From JAJTFW01 sp046160245 (GTDB taxonomy: Bacteria > Bacteroidota > Bacteroidia > AKYH767-A > OLB10): DNA of 11,899 nt. Below, one piece after another: positions 1 through 6,108 of this stretch. Under the pieces are notes generated by a model that was not told where the DNA came from, searched no databases, and was given only the letters and a program-made list of their open reading frames with translations. Position numbers and translations under genes: made by a program. The first letter of the stretch is position 1. Each line of letters opens with the position of its first letter. The stretch lies in NCBI GenBank assembly GCA_046160245.1, contig JBJXGU010000046.1, positions 1 through 11,899 of the forward strand, written 5' to 3'.

Positions 1-51
1 CACCCTGAAATAAGGACGGCCAAATCAAAAAATCCAAGTTCTAACATCTAA

Positions 52-67
52 GCGCGAAGCCTCGCGA
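52..67. repeat. Palindromic intergenic repeat, copy A
   Basis: Sequence GCGCGAAGCCTCGCGA, differing in one base from TCGCGAAGCCTCGCGA seen at 2531-2546 and, in reverse complement, at 6950-6965. The 6-base unit TCGCGA is itself palindromic and occurs twice around AGCC, so the site can form a short hairpin. Surrounding bases are also shared: AATCCAA and TAACATCTA on one side and GACCAA on the other. This copy abuts the 3' end of the crotonase fragment directly. It resembles REP-type elements; its mobility is inference. Confidence 0.7.
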
Positions 68-73
68 CCAATC

Positions 74-220
74 GCCATTCATTCCTGCGCGCTCTGCTAA
101 GAACATTTCCCAATGCTTAGTCCCCAACCAAAATGCTTTTTTCAATATTTGCATTGCTTCGGAGGTGAATGTTGCTATTGTGTTTGCTAATTTATCAAAG
201 GCTTGATCTAACTTTTCAAC
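74..220 (-). pseudogene. 3' fragment of a second enoyl-CoA hydratase gene
   Basis: Read on the minus strand, 49 consecutive codons match residues 186-234 of the intact crotonase-family protein at 1720-2484. By eye 34 of 49 residues are identical, including the blocks LDQA, DKLANT, LKKAFWLGT and LAERAGM. The frame upstream is closed by a stop at 227-229. Downstream the similarity ends at the G of 'GMNG', runs into the palindromic repeat, and stops at 41-43. The crotonase core (oxyanion hole, acidic residue) is absent, so it cannot be an active hydratase. At 69% protein identity over the fragment it is a remnant of a diverged paralogue, not a fresh duplication. The frame is still open across the fragment. 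Confidence 0.85.
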
Positions 221-254
221 ATGTACTCACTTAAATGTTTGCCAGTAGCAAGTA

Positions 255-334
255 CAAACGAATTTCGTGTGACTATTAGGTTGCTTTCATACTAGCGAAA
301 CCTGTCAAAAGGCAAAACGACTTGCCAAATAGTC
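255..334 (+). repeat. Left copy of a diverged flanking module
   Basis: Non-coding stretch with ordered blocks CAAACG, GTGACTATTAG (269-279), ACTAGCGAAAC (291-301) and TTGCCAAATAGTC (322-334). Similar blocks recur in the same order, in reverse complement, at 1278-1362. The GTGAY and ACTAG blocks are 22 bases apart in both copies, while other spacings differ. The two copies bracket the GNAT-like/small-protein cassette as inverted repeats. Overall identity is low outside the blocks, so homology is likely but not certain. Confidence 0.4.
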
Positions 335-352
335 ATATTTTTTGTATATTCG
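322..352 (+). promoter_or_regulatory. Candidate Bacteroidota-type promoter for the split gene
   Basis: TTG at 322-324, then 20 bases, then TATATTCG at 345-352. This fits the Bacteroidota sigma-ABfr pattern TTTG-N19-21-TAnnTTTG except for a C in place of the third T of the -7 box and a partial -33 box. It lies just ahead of the GNAT-like gene. A start near base 359 would put the GTG at 357 at or before the transcript end, so either the site or that start is wrong, or the gene's control region has decayed. Confidence 0.35.
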
Positions 353-356
353 TAGA

Positions 357-1045
357 GTGAAAAAGCGAAAAGAAATAGGCCTTGAATTTGAGGTTGATAA
401 GCTAACTAACTCTATTGAAAACCTTGCAACAGGCGAAGTTTTCGACACAGAAGTTGTTAAAATAACAGAGTTAGATATTAAACAAATTAAAAAAGCAGAT
501 TGGAATTTTAATTGGAGTAAAGAACTTAAAGACAAAAGTAAAGAAGTTTACAAGTTGACTACTGTAAATAATCCAAACATTATTCAAGGACTTGTAATAC
601 CAATTCCTAGTATGTTTTAGTTCAAAGCTGCGACGTATTTTTTTGCCAAGACGAGTTAAAAAAATTGTTGCATAGCCCTAGTCTACGTAACAATTTTTTT
701 AAGAAGTATTGGTGAAAAAGGACTAGCAGATGGGACTAAAACATACTAGGTGTTGGTATAAGTATTGAGGATAAACAAGACCATGTTTTCATGCATCTGA
801 TTGAAAGTTCAAAGTTCAATAAAGGAATAGGGAAAGTTTATCTAGGAGTACCTGGAAACTTAGTAGCTTTTGCTTGTAAAATTTCAGTTGACAAAGGTTA
901 TGAAGGTTTTCTTGCATTTGACGCAAAGTCAGCATTGATTAAACATTATGAACAAACGCTTCATGCAACACATTTTAGAGGACTTAGAATGTTTATTGAA
1001 ACTAGTGCCGCAATAAGACTTATATCACAGTATTTTAAAAGATAA
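357..1045 (+). pseudogene. GNAT-like conserved Bacteroidota gene, split by a MITE
   Basis: The 5' part reads to a stop at 618-620 and the 3' part resumes at about 762 in another frame. Removing the 161-bp element (598-758) plus one TAA duplicate joins them in one frame through '...IIQGLVSIEDKQDHVFMHLIESSKF...', giving about 174 residues from GTG 357. The joined product resembles a small acetyltransferase-fold family common in Bacteroidota, recognised from memory by 'EVDKLTNSI', 'VYKLT..NNPNIIQGL', 'PGNLVAFACK' and 'IKHYEQTL.ATHF'. Function is not known to me. No ATG precedes the conserved start; GTG 357 or TTG 342 are the in-frame options. The small gene at 1050 follows after 4 bases and is probably its partner. 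As it stands the gene should give only an 88-residue truncated protein; the ATG at 791 could start a C-terminal piece, but nothing supports that. Confidence 0.85.
595..761. mobile_element. 161-bp MITE-like element with TAA target duplication
   Basis: The element proper is 598-758, flanked by TAA at 595-597 and at 759-761. Terminal inverted repeats are 26 bp with 23 matches: both ends begin TACCAA, then two unmatched bases, then CCTAGTATGTTTTAGT. A second perfect 14-bp inverted pair, 656-669 and 689-702 (TTAAAAAAATTGTT), sits symmetrically about the element centre, so the whole unit can fold as one long imperfect hairpin. It has no coding capacity. Exact excision restores the interrupted gene's frame, which is strong evidence for insertion. 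The transposase family that moved it cannot be named from this window. Confidence 0.9.
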
Positions 1046-1049
1046 GGAC

Positions 1050-1247
1050 ATGGGATTAATTAAAGAACCGAAAAACATCGATTTATCGACTAAGTCAGAG
1101 CCTTGGACAGAGGAAGAACTTGCAGACTTTAGAAAGATAATGCATGACATAAAAGCTAAAAACGCTAAACCTAAGAAGCCTATTTTAGGAACAAAATCTA
1201 AACAAAAGCAACCAGTTTCCCGAAAGGCACGAACAGCTACAAGGTAA
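1050..1247 (+). CDS. Small conserved partner protein of the GNAT-like gene
   Basis: This is a 65-residue, very basic, soluble protein. Its N-terminus, MGLIKEPKNIDLSTKSEPWT, followed by EEELADFRKIMHDIKAKN, looks like a short conserved Bacteroidota family that I recall next to the GNAT-like gene; this was not checked. The C-terminal 25 residues are rich in Lys/Arg and may be disordered or bind nucleic acid (inference). The ATG at 1050 lies 4 bases after the upstream stop, with AAGG overlapping that stop, which suggests translational coupling. No stop or frameshift breaks it. Since the partner is split, it may be an orphan, possibly no longer translated well. A toxin-antitoxin-like relation is only a hypothesis. 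Confidence 0.65.
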   Translation: MGLIKEPKNIDLSTKSEPWTEEELADFRKIMHDIKAKNAKPKKPILGTKSKQKQPVSRKARTATR

Positions 1248-1277
1248 AGCCAAAAGCGAGGCTGAAAGTCTTCGATT

Positions 1278-1362
1278 GGACATTTTTGCAAGGTTCAACT
1301 TTTGTTCTTCTAGTGAACTTTAATGCTAATAATCACGGCTGAGACCATATCCGAACCGTTTG
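1278..1362 (-). repeat. Right copy of the flanking module, inverted
   Basis: On the minus strand this reads CAAACG (1362-1357), GTGATTATTAG (1336-1326), ACTAGAAGAAC (1314-1304) and TTGCAAAAATGTC (1291-1279), the same block order as 255-334. Together they form a loose inverted pair around the cassette at about 340-1250. The similarity of the darT remnant to its family ends close to base 1370, just before this module, as if the module marks an insertion or recombination border. Which mechanism (integron-like cassette, homologous recombination or other) cannot be told. Confidence 0.4.
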
Positions 1363-1493
1363 CTTTCACCAATAGGAACAAAGTTGGGATTGGTATTTGG
1401 TGATGACAAATGAGTAATGCCATGTTGAAGAATATGCGGAATATTCTCAATATGAGTTATTCTGTACAAGTAAATTTCATTTAATTCCAGCAT
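1326..1493 (-). pseudogene. darT: N-terminal remnant of a DarT (DUF4433) toxin
   Basis: From ATG 1493 the minus strand encodes 55 residues and then a TAG. Residues 7-42 carry the hallmarks of the DarT start: YLYRITHIENIPHILQHGIT, then SSPNTNPNFVPIG. DarT enzymes ADP-ribosylate thymidine bases in single-stranded DNA and are normally about 200 residues, paired with the DarG antitoxin. Here similarity ends after 'PIGES'; the last residues, KRFGYGLSRDY, come from the adjacent module sequence. The catalytic Arg and Glu regions are absent, so no activity is expected, and no darG is in the window. The His-Thr-His-Ile segment at 13-16 is intact. It is the broken end of a lost toxin-antitoxin locus. 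Confidence 0.75.
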
Positions 1494-1546
1494 CACACAA
1501 ATTTACTTTTATTCCATTAAGAAGGCAGTTTTATCTTCGAGTTAAT

Positions 1547-1585
1547 TTTTGCGAAACATGCCATATTTCAGTACTTTTCGCAAAA
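1547..1585. repeat. 10-bp perfect inverted repeat
   Basis: TTTTGCGAAA at 1547-1556 and TTTCGCAAAA at 1576-1585, with a 19-base loop. It lies in the non-coding stretch 1494-1719 between the darT remnant and the crotonase gene. It could be a hairpin in RNA or an operator for a lost gene; no function is assignable. A similar 10-bp pair (AAGTAAATTT, 1468-1477, and its complement at 1499-1508) straddles the darT start. Apart from these and the hairpin at 1665-1697 I see nothing in this stretch. Confidence 0.45.
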
Positions 1586-1664
1586 TAATTCTGTCTATTA
1601 TTAGGAATTAGGATCCTGCTTGCAAAAGGCAAGTTCGGAAATCAGCCTAAGTCTCCTGCAGGCC

Positions 1665-1697
1665 AATTCTGATCCCGATAGTTATCGGGACTGAATT
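1665..1697 (-). terminator. Hairpin downstream of the crotonase gene
   Basis: TCCCGATA (1673-1680) and TATCGGGA (1683-1690) form a perfect 8-bp stem with a 2-base loop. The arms extend to 1665 and 1697 through AATTC-type pairing with one bulge and one mismatch. It begins about 22 bases beyond the crotonase stop on the minus strand. No T-run follows, so it is either a non-canonical terminator or a REP-like palindrome; the CCCGATA..TATCGGG type is, as I recall, frequent between genes in Bacteroidota. Confidence 0.5.
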
Positions 1698-1719
1698 CTG
1701 CATTCTGAATTGCATTTCG

Positions 1720-2484
1720 CTACCTTGCTCCTTTTTTGAAACCAGAAATCGCTTCCCTCGTAAAATCCGAAAGCACCAACCTCCCACTCATCCCAGCCCG
1801 TTCTGCTAATAAAGTATCCCAATGATCCGTCCCCAACCAAAATGCTTTTTTCAATAACATCATTGCTTCTGGATTTGATGCTGCTAATGTATTTGCTAAT
1901 TTATCTACCGCCTGATCTAACTCTTCAAATGTTTCGTATAGCTCGGTGTAAAGACCTTTTTCCTTCGCCCACGTGGCATCTTTCCAAGAGGTGGCGTCGA
2001 TGCTGAGTTGTGTGAATGCGGAAGTGCCCATCTTCCGCTCAACAGCCGGACCTACTACAAACGGACCAATGCCCACAGCGAGCTCGCTGAGCTTGATGGC
2101 TGCGTTGGTGTGCGCAATGGTGAAGTCGGCAGCGCTAGCGAGTCCTACGCCTCCTCCTACTGCTTTACCTTGTACTCGAGCAATGACAAACTTAGGCGCT
2201 TTGCGAATAGCGTTGATAACAGCTGCAAATCCACTGAAGAAATAAGTACCCGTTTCAAAATCGTTGATGGAAATTAATTCATCAAAAGAAGCTCCTGCAC
2301 AAAAGGCTTTGTCACCTTCACTTTTTAATACGATTACTTTAGCTGATGCATTGTTACCTGCATCCGTAATAGCCGCAGCAAGTTCACGAAGTAAAGATCC
2401 CGGCAAGGAATTACTTTGTGGATGAGAAAATGTGATGGTAGCAACCCCGTTGCTTATTTCAGAACTTATTTTTTGAGTCGACAT
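1720..2484 (-). CDS. Enoyl-CoA hydratase/isomerase family protein
   Basis: This 254-residue crotonase-fold protein has the usual family length. It is expected to act on an acyl-CoA thioester in the cytoplasm. Visible motifs are the oxyanion-hole segment AFCAGASFDEL (60-70), the second oxyanion segment GKAVGGGVG (106-114), and SELAVGIGP (133-141) holding Glu134, which aligns with Glu164 of rat hydratase. The other hydratase acid (rat Glu144, in GGGCE) is replaced by Gly114, so a one-base isomerase or a specialised hydratase is more likely than a standard hydratase. It follows paaZ on the same strand by 131 bases, which suggests a role in phenylacetyl-CoA degradation such as a PaaG- or PaaF-like step; this is inference. 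Start ATG 2484 gives a normal N-terminus. A decayed paralogue of its C-terminal part lies at 74-220. Confidence 0.9.
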   Translation of the reverse strand: MSTQKISSEISNGVATITFSHPQSNSLPGSLLRELAAAITDAGNNASAKVIVLKSEGDKAFCAGASFDELISINDFETGTYFFSGFAAVINAIRKAPKFVIARVQGKAVGGGVGLASAADFTIAHTNAAIKLSELAVGIGPFVVGPAVERKMGTSAFTQLSIDATSWKDATWAKEKGLYTELYETFEELDQAVDKLANTLAASNPEAMMLLKKAFWLGTDHWDTLLAERAGMSGRLVLSDFTREAISGFKKGAR

Positions 2485-2530
2485 AAATATAATTATTCCG
2501 TTTTTTATTTTATTCTAACATAACATCCAA

Positions 2531-2546
2531 TCGCGAAGCCTCGCGA
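2531..2546. repeat. Palindromic intergenic repeat, copy B
   Basis: TCGCGAAGCCTCGCGA, preceded by AACATCCAA and followed by CCAAAATCTAACA. It lies between paaZ and the crotonase gene, 47 bases ahead of the latter's start codon. It is identical over the core to copy C (6950-6965, inverted) and one base different from copy A (52-67). It could place a hairpin in a paaZ-crotonase transcript. Confidence 0.75.
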
Positions 2547-2560
2547 CCAAAATCTAACAA

Positions 2561-2602
2561 CTAACATCTAGCATCCAGCATCCAGCATCTAGCATCCAGC
2601 AT
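2561..2602. repeat. Six tandem heptamers, YYARCAT type
   Basis: Units in order are CTAACAT, CTAGCAT, CCAGCAT, CCAGCAT, CTAGCAT, CCAGCAT. The array sits between the paaZ stop (2616) and palindromic copy B. Looser versions of the same word (TAACATC, AACATCC) flank all three palindrome copies, so the array looks like an expanded edge of that repeat family. Copy number may vary between strains. There are no spacers of CRISPR type. Confidence 0.8.
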
Positions 2603-2615
2603 CCCAACATGCACC

Positions 2616-4664
2616 TTAATCTTGATTCACCTTCCTCACCATAGTGAGAATAGTCGCAATCGCCACCGTCTCTCCCGTCTCGTCATACACATCCACCAAC
2701 CACTTCACAATTCCTTTTGCAATATCTTCCTCAGTTTTCTTCTCCGTGTCCACTTTTTCTTTTACAGTTAATCGTACGCCAATCGTCATTCCCGGATAAA
2801 CGGGTTTGGTAAAACGGCATTCTTCTAATCCATAATTCAACATCACTGGACCTTTTTTCGCATCAACAAATAATCCGGCAGCTTTGCTCAATACAAAATA
2901 GCCATGTGCTACACGCTGGGTGAAGATGGTTCCTTCTAAGCTGGTAGAATCCATATGCGCATAGAAATTATCGCCGCTCACATTCGCAAAGTTTACAATA
3001 TCAGCTTCACTAACGCTATGCTTAGCCGTAATTAAGGTTTCACCAATTTCGAGTTCTTCAAAATGTTTTTTGAAAGGATGAACATCTTTCTCGATTTGTT
3101 TGGCTCCGTTTTGATACACGCCCGTTATAGCAGAGACCATCGTAGGTGATCCTTGCAGCGCCACACGTTGTAGATAATGGAAAATACCGCGCTTTCCGCC
3201 CATCTCCTCTCCTCCGCCTGCTCTTCCAGGACCTCCATGCGTCAACATCGGCATCGGCGATCCATGACCTGTACTTTCTTTAGCACATTCGTTGTTCAAT
3301 ACTAAAATTCTTCCGTGCATACTTGCAGCACCTAACACATATTCGCGTGCTACTTTTGCATCCGAAGTAATGATGCTGCTTACCAACGAACCTAAGCCCA
3401 TTTTAGCGAGTTCTATGGCATCTTCGGTGGTTTTGTAAGGCATCAATGTGGATACAGGTCCAAATGCTTCTACCGAGTGACAATCGGTGTATTTAAAGGG
3501 ATCTTTGTTCAACATTAAAATGGGTGAAAAGAAAGCGCCACGTTCGGTGTCTGCACCTTTCACATCCATTTTGTCAAGTGAACCATAAACGATTTCTTGT
3601 TGCTTCGAAAGTTGTTCTACTCGATCTCGTACTTCTTTTACTTGATCTTTGGAAGCTAATGATCCCATACGCACGCCTTCTACATTAGGATCGCCCATGA
3701 CAGTACTTGCCAAGCGTTTTCCTAAGGCAATTTGTACATCTTCTATTCTATTTTCTGGAACCATGATGCGTCGCACCGCAGTACATTTTTGTCCAGCCTT
3801 CACCGTAATTTCTCTTTGCACTTCTTTGATGAAAATTTCAAACTCGGGCATTTCAGGAGTGACATCCATCCCCAAAACCATGCAGTTTAAAGAATCCGCT
3901 TCCAAATTAAAGGGTACGGATTCATTGATGATGCGTGGATGCGCTTTCAACATTTTTCCAGTGCTAGCCGATCCAGTAAAAGTCACGACGTCTTGTGAAA
4001 TAACATGATCTAAAATTCCATTCGCCGAACCGCAAATTAATTGCAGACACCCTTCCGGCAAAATTTTGGAAGCCACAATTTCGCGTACTACCGCTTCCGT
4101 TAGGAAACTGGTGACGGTAGCAGGTTTCACCACCGCCGGAACTCCCGCCATGAGATTCACTGCAATTTTTTCTAACATTCCCCATACTGGAAAATTAAAT
4201 GCGTTGATGTGGATGGCAACTCCTTCTTTGGGAACACAAATATGATGTCCCATGAAAGTTCCGTTTTTTCCTAAGCTTACGGGATCGCCTTCGAGGCAAA
4301 ATGTTTCATTAGGAAATTGTCGACGCAAACTGCTATTGGCAAATAAATTTCCGATGCCGCCTTCAATATCGATCCACGAATCGATACGTGTAGCACCTGT
4401 AGCCCAAGAAATTTTATAAAATTCTTCTTTCTTCTCCATGAGATGCAAAGCCAATGCTTTCAACATGCGTCCGCGTTCGTGAAAAGTCATTTTTCTTAAT
4501 GCTTTACCGCCTTTAGTTCTGCCATAATCGAGCATCATTCCAAAGTCGAGGCCCTTGCTACTTGCTGATGCGATTTCAGACCCGTTAATGGCATTGTATA
4601 AAACTTGTCCGTTCTCGGTGCCAGCTACCCATTTTCCGCAATAATAATTCTGAAGTTGTTTCAT
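2616..4664 (-). CDS. paaZ: PaaZ: oxepin-CoA hydrolase / semialdehyde dehydrogenase
   Basis: At 682 residues this is nearly the length of E. coli PaaZ (681). In aerobic phenylacetate degradation PaaZ opens the oxepin-CoA ring with its C-terminal hydratase domain and oxidises the aldehyde formed with its N-terminal NADP-dependent aldehyde dehydrogenase domain. The dehydrogenase part (about 1-515) shows NAFNFPVWG (154-162), FTGSASTGKML (229-239), the catalytic Glu255 in NLEADS, and the catalytic Cys294 in AGQKCTAVRR. The MaoC-type domain (about 530-680) shows VSGDNFYAHMD with the expected Asp565 and His570, then RVAHGYFVLS. All key residues are present. Start ATG 4664 matches the family N-terminus. 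The crotonase gene follows on the same strand. The ring oxygenase genes paaABCE are not in the window, so the pathway must continue elsewhere. Confidence 0.95.
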   Translation of the reverse strand: MKQLQNYYCGKWVAGTENGQVLYNAINGSEIASASSKGLDFGMMLDYGRTKGGKALRKMTFHERGRMLKALALHLMEKKEEFYKISWATGATRIDSWIDIEGGIGNLFANSSLRRQFPNETFCLEGDPVSLGKNGTFMGHHICVPKEGVAIHINAFNFPVWGMLEKIAVNLMAGVPAVVKPATVTSFLTEAVVREIVASKILPEGCLQLICGSANGILDHVISQDVVTFTGSASTGKMLKAHPRIINESVPFNLEADSLNCMVLGMDVTPEMPEFEIFIKEVQREITVKAGQKCTAVRRIMVPENRIEDVQIALGKRLASTVMGDPNVEGVRMGSLASKDQVKEVRDRVEQLSKQQEIVYGSLDKMDVKGADTERGAFFSPILMLNKDPFKYTDCHSVEAFGPVSTLMPYKTTEDAIELAKMGLGSLVSSIITSDAKVAREYVLGAASMHGRILVLNNECAKESTGHGSPMPMLTHGGPGRAGGGEEMGGKRGIFHYLQRVALQGSPTMVSAITGVYQNGAKQIEKDVHPFKKHFEELEIGETLITAKHSVSEADIVNFANVSGDNFYAHMDSTSLEGTIFTQRVAHGYFVLSKAAGLFVDAKKGPVMLNYGLEECRFTKPVYPGMTIGVRLTVKEKVDTEKKTEEDIAKGIVKWLVDVYDETGETVAIATILTMVRKVNQD

Positions 4665-4683
4665 CTCTAATTTTTAATCGCTA

Positions 4684-4691
4684 CAAAAATA
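4684..4691 (-). promoter_or_regulatory. Candidate -7 box for paaZ
   Basis: On the minus strand this reads TATTTTTG, a full match to the Bacteroidota TAnnTTTG -7 box, 19 bases ahead of the paaZ start. A TTTTTG lies upstream at 4707-4712, but the gap is only 15 bases, shorter than the usual 19-21. The rest of 4665-4908 between the divergent genes shows no clear operator. Confidence 0.4.
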
Positions 4692-4932
4692 GTCTATTCC
4701 TACTATCAAAAACTGTCTTCGGGTTCTTTGCTTTCTCTATGTTTTTTTGGGTAGATGGGCCTATCGTTTGTTAATTGACGATTGTGAATCAAGGGGTTAA
4801 TTGAATAAGAAAAATTTTCAGCCTAATTTTTATAAGTTTCAGATGGATTTTTAAGCATTTCATCAGAATGAGAATCGTTTTAGCATTGCTCTTTTTTTAA
4901 TTTGCAGGTTGGAGTTGAGGAAGGAAAAATTG

Positions 4933-6102
4933 ATGAACGGAAAAGAGCATGTTGAGGTTTATCCAGACGTAATAATTGAAAGTAGTTATTGGTCTGAATT
5001 AGTTAATAGCTTCAAACATCTTTTTAAGTCAAAAGTAAATACCTTTAGTCCCTCACTTTCTATGAAGGATACAAGAATAATTTTAACGAATAAATTGCGC
5101 GATGGCTGGCTGCTTCTGGTGGGAATTCCGGTGGTGGCATTCATTTTAACTTTTCTATTTTACTCTGATGAATGGCTCACTTATGGAAACAGTTTCGCAT
5201 ATTGTTATTTTACGAAACTAACTACTACTACTATTATTTGGTATATAAATCGTGAAGTATTATTGTATTTCCGTCGCCGCTTTCCTTCTATTGAAAATAT
5301 TGCAAAACGTATTTTTTTACAGTTAAGCACAAGTATTTTAGTCACAACACTCATTTCCTTAGCGACTACAGAACTCTATGCATTAACCAACTATTGGAAT
5401 CGCCCCATCACATGGCAGGATACCATTTATAATTTAATCCTCTCCTATTTATTCGTATTTATTATTTCTGGAATTTATGAGACGGTTTACTACTTTGCAC
5501 ATTGGAGGTTGAGTGTGAAGGAAGCGGAAGAGTTGAAAAAGGCTAATTTACAGAGTCAGTTTGAGTCATTGAAGAGTCAGGTGAGTCCGCACTTTTTGTT
5601 TAATTCGCTTAATACTTTGTCTTCCTTGATTGAAGAAAATCCCGATATGGCGGTGAAGTTTGTGAATCAATTATCAAAAGTATATCGCTACTTATTGCAG
5701 AGCAACGAAAAAGAATTGACATCACTGAAAGATGAAATTGACTTTTTAGATTCCTATATCTTCCTCTTAAAAACACGTTTTGGAGAGGGCTTTACGGTGA
5801 AGATGGATGTGTCGGATGAATTGCTCCCCACCTTAATTCCACCTCTCACTTTGCAAATATTAGTTGAGAATGCGGTCAAGCATAATGTCGTTTCTATCCA
5901 TAAGCCATTAAATATAACGATCGCATCGTTGGAAAGTGGAACGATTGCTGTCGTAAATAATTTGCAAAAGAAAACAATCAATGTCGCATCTACTGGAATG
6001 GGATTAGCGAATATTGTTGCGAAGTATCGTCTTTTGAATAAACCATCCATCCGAATTGAAGAAGGATCAAATGAATTTTCGGTTACCTTACCTATAATAT
6101 AA
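4933..6102 (+). CDS. LytS-type membrane sensor histidine kinase
   Basis: This sensor is 389 residues from ATG 4933, which has AGGAAGGA seven bases before it; a TTG at 4909 would add eight residues and is less likely. Numbering here is from the TTG. Four hydrophobic helices lie at about 66-86, 93-121, 134-158 and 170-197, followed by a short coiled linker (200-222). The His_kinase domain (PF06580 type) has QVSPHFLFNSLNTL with phospho-acceptor His228. The ATP-binding part has LVENAVKHN (N box, Asn321) and STGMGL (G box, 361-366). There is no periplasmic sensor domain, so the signal is probably sensed in the membrane or through a partner; the ligand is unknown. The LytTR regulator follows after 6 bases, making a cognate pair. 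It is divergent from paaZ, but nothing shows that it controls paaZ. Confidence 0.92.
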   Translation: MNGKEHVEVYPDVIIESSYWSELVNSFKHLFKSKVNTFSPSLSMKDTRIILTNKLRDGWLLLVGIPVVAFILTFLFYSDEWLTYGNSFAYCYFTKLTTTTIIWYINREVLLYFRRRFPSIENIAKRIFLQLSTSILVTTLISLATTELYALTNYWNRPITWQDTIYNLILSYLFVFIISGIYETVYYFAHWRLSVKEAEELKKANLQSQFESLKSQVSPHFLFNSLNTLSSLIEENPDMAVKFVNQLSKVYRYLLQSNEKELTSLKDEIDFLDSYIFLLKTRFGEGFTVKMDVSDELLPTLIPPLTLQILVENAVKHNVVSIHKPLNITIASLESGTIAVVNNLQKKTINVASTGMGLANIVAKYRLLNKPSIRIEEGSNEFSVTLPII

Positions 6103-6108
6103 ATTGCT

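Noticed and set aside
791..1045. Open frame starting MHLIESSKF as an independent gene
   Set aside because: It is the C-terminal half of the MITE-split gene: frame and conserved sequence continue from upstream once the element is removed.
1025..1291. Minus-strand frame opposite the small MGLIKEP gene
   Set aside because: The plus-strand frame has better gene context and coupling. The antisense product shows no recognised features and overlaps the flanking module.
2541..2610. CRISPR-like array
   Set aside because: The units are 7 bases in direct tandem with no spacers and no cas genes nearby.
3649..4008. 119-codon open frame on the plus strand opposite paaZ
   Set aside because: It is antisense to a well-conserved paaZ coding region, with no recognisable motifs; a shadow frame.
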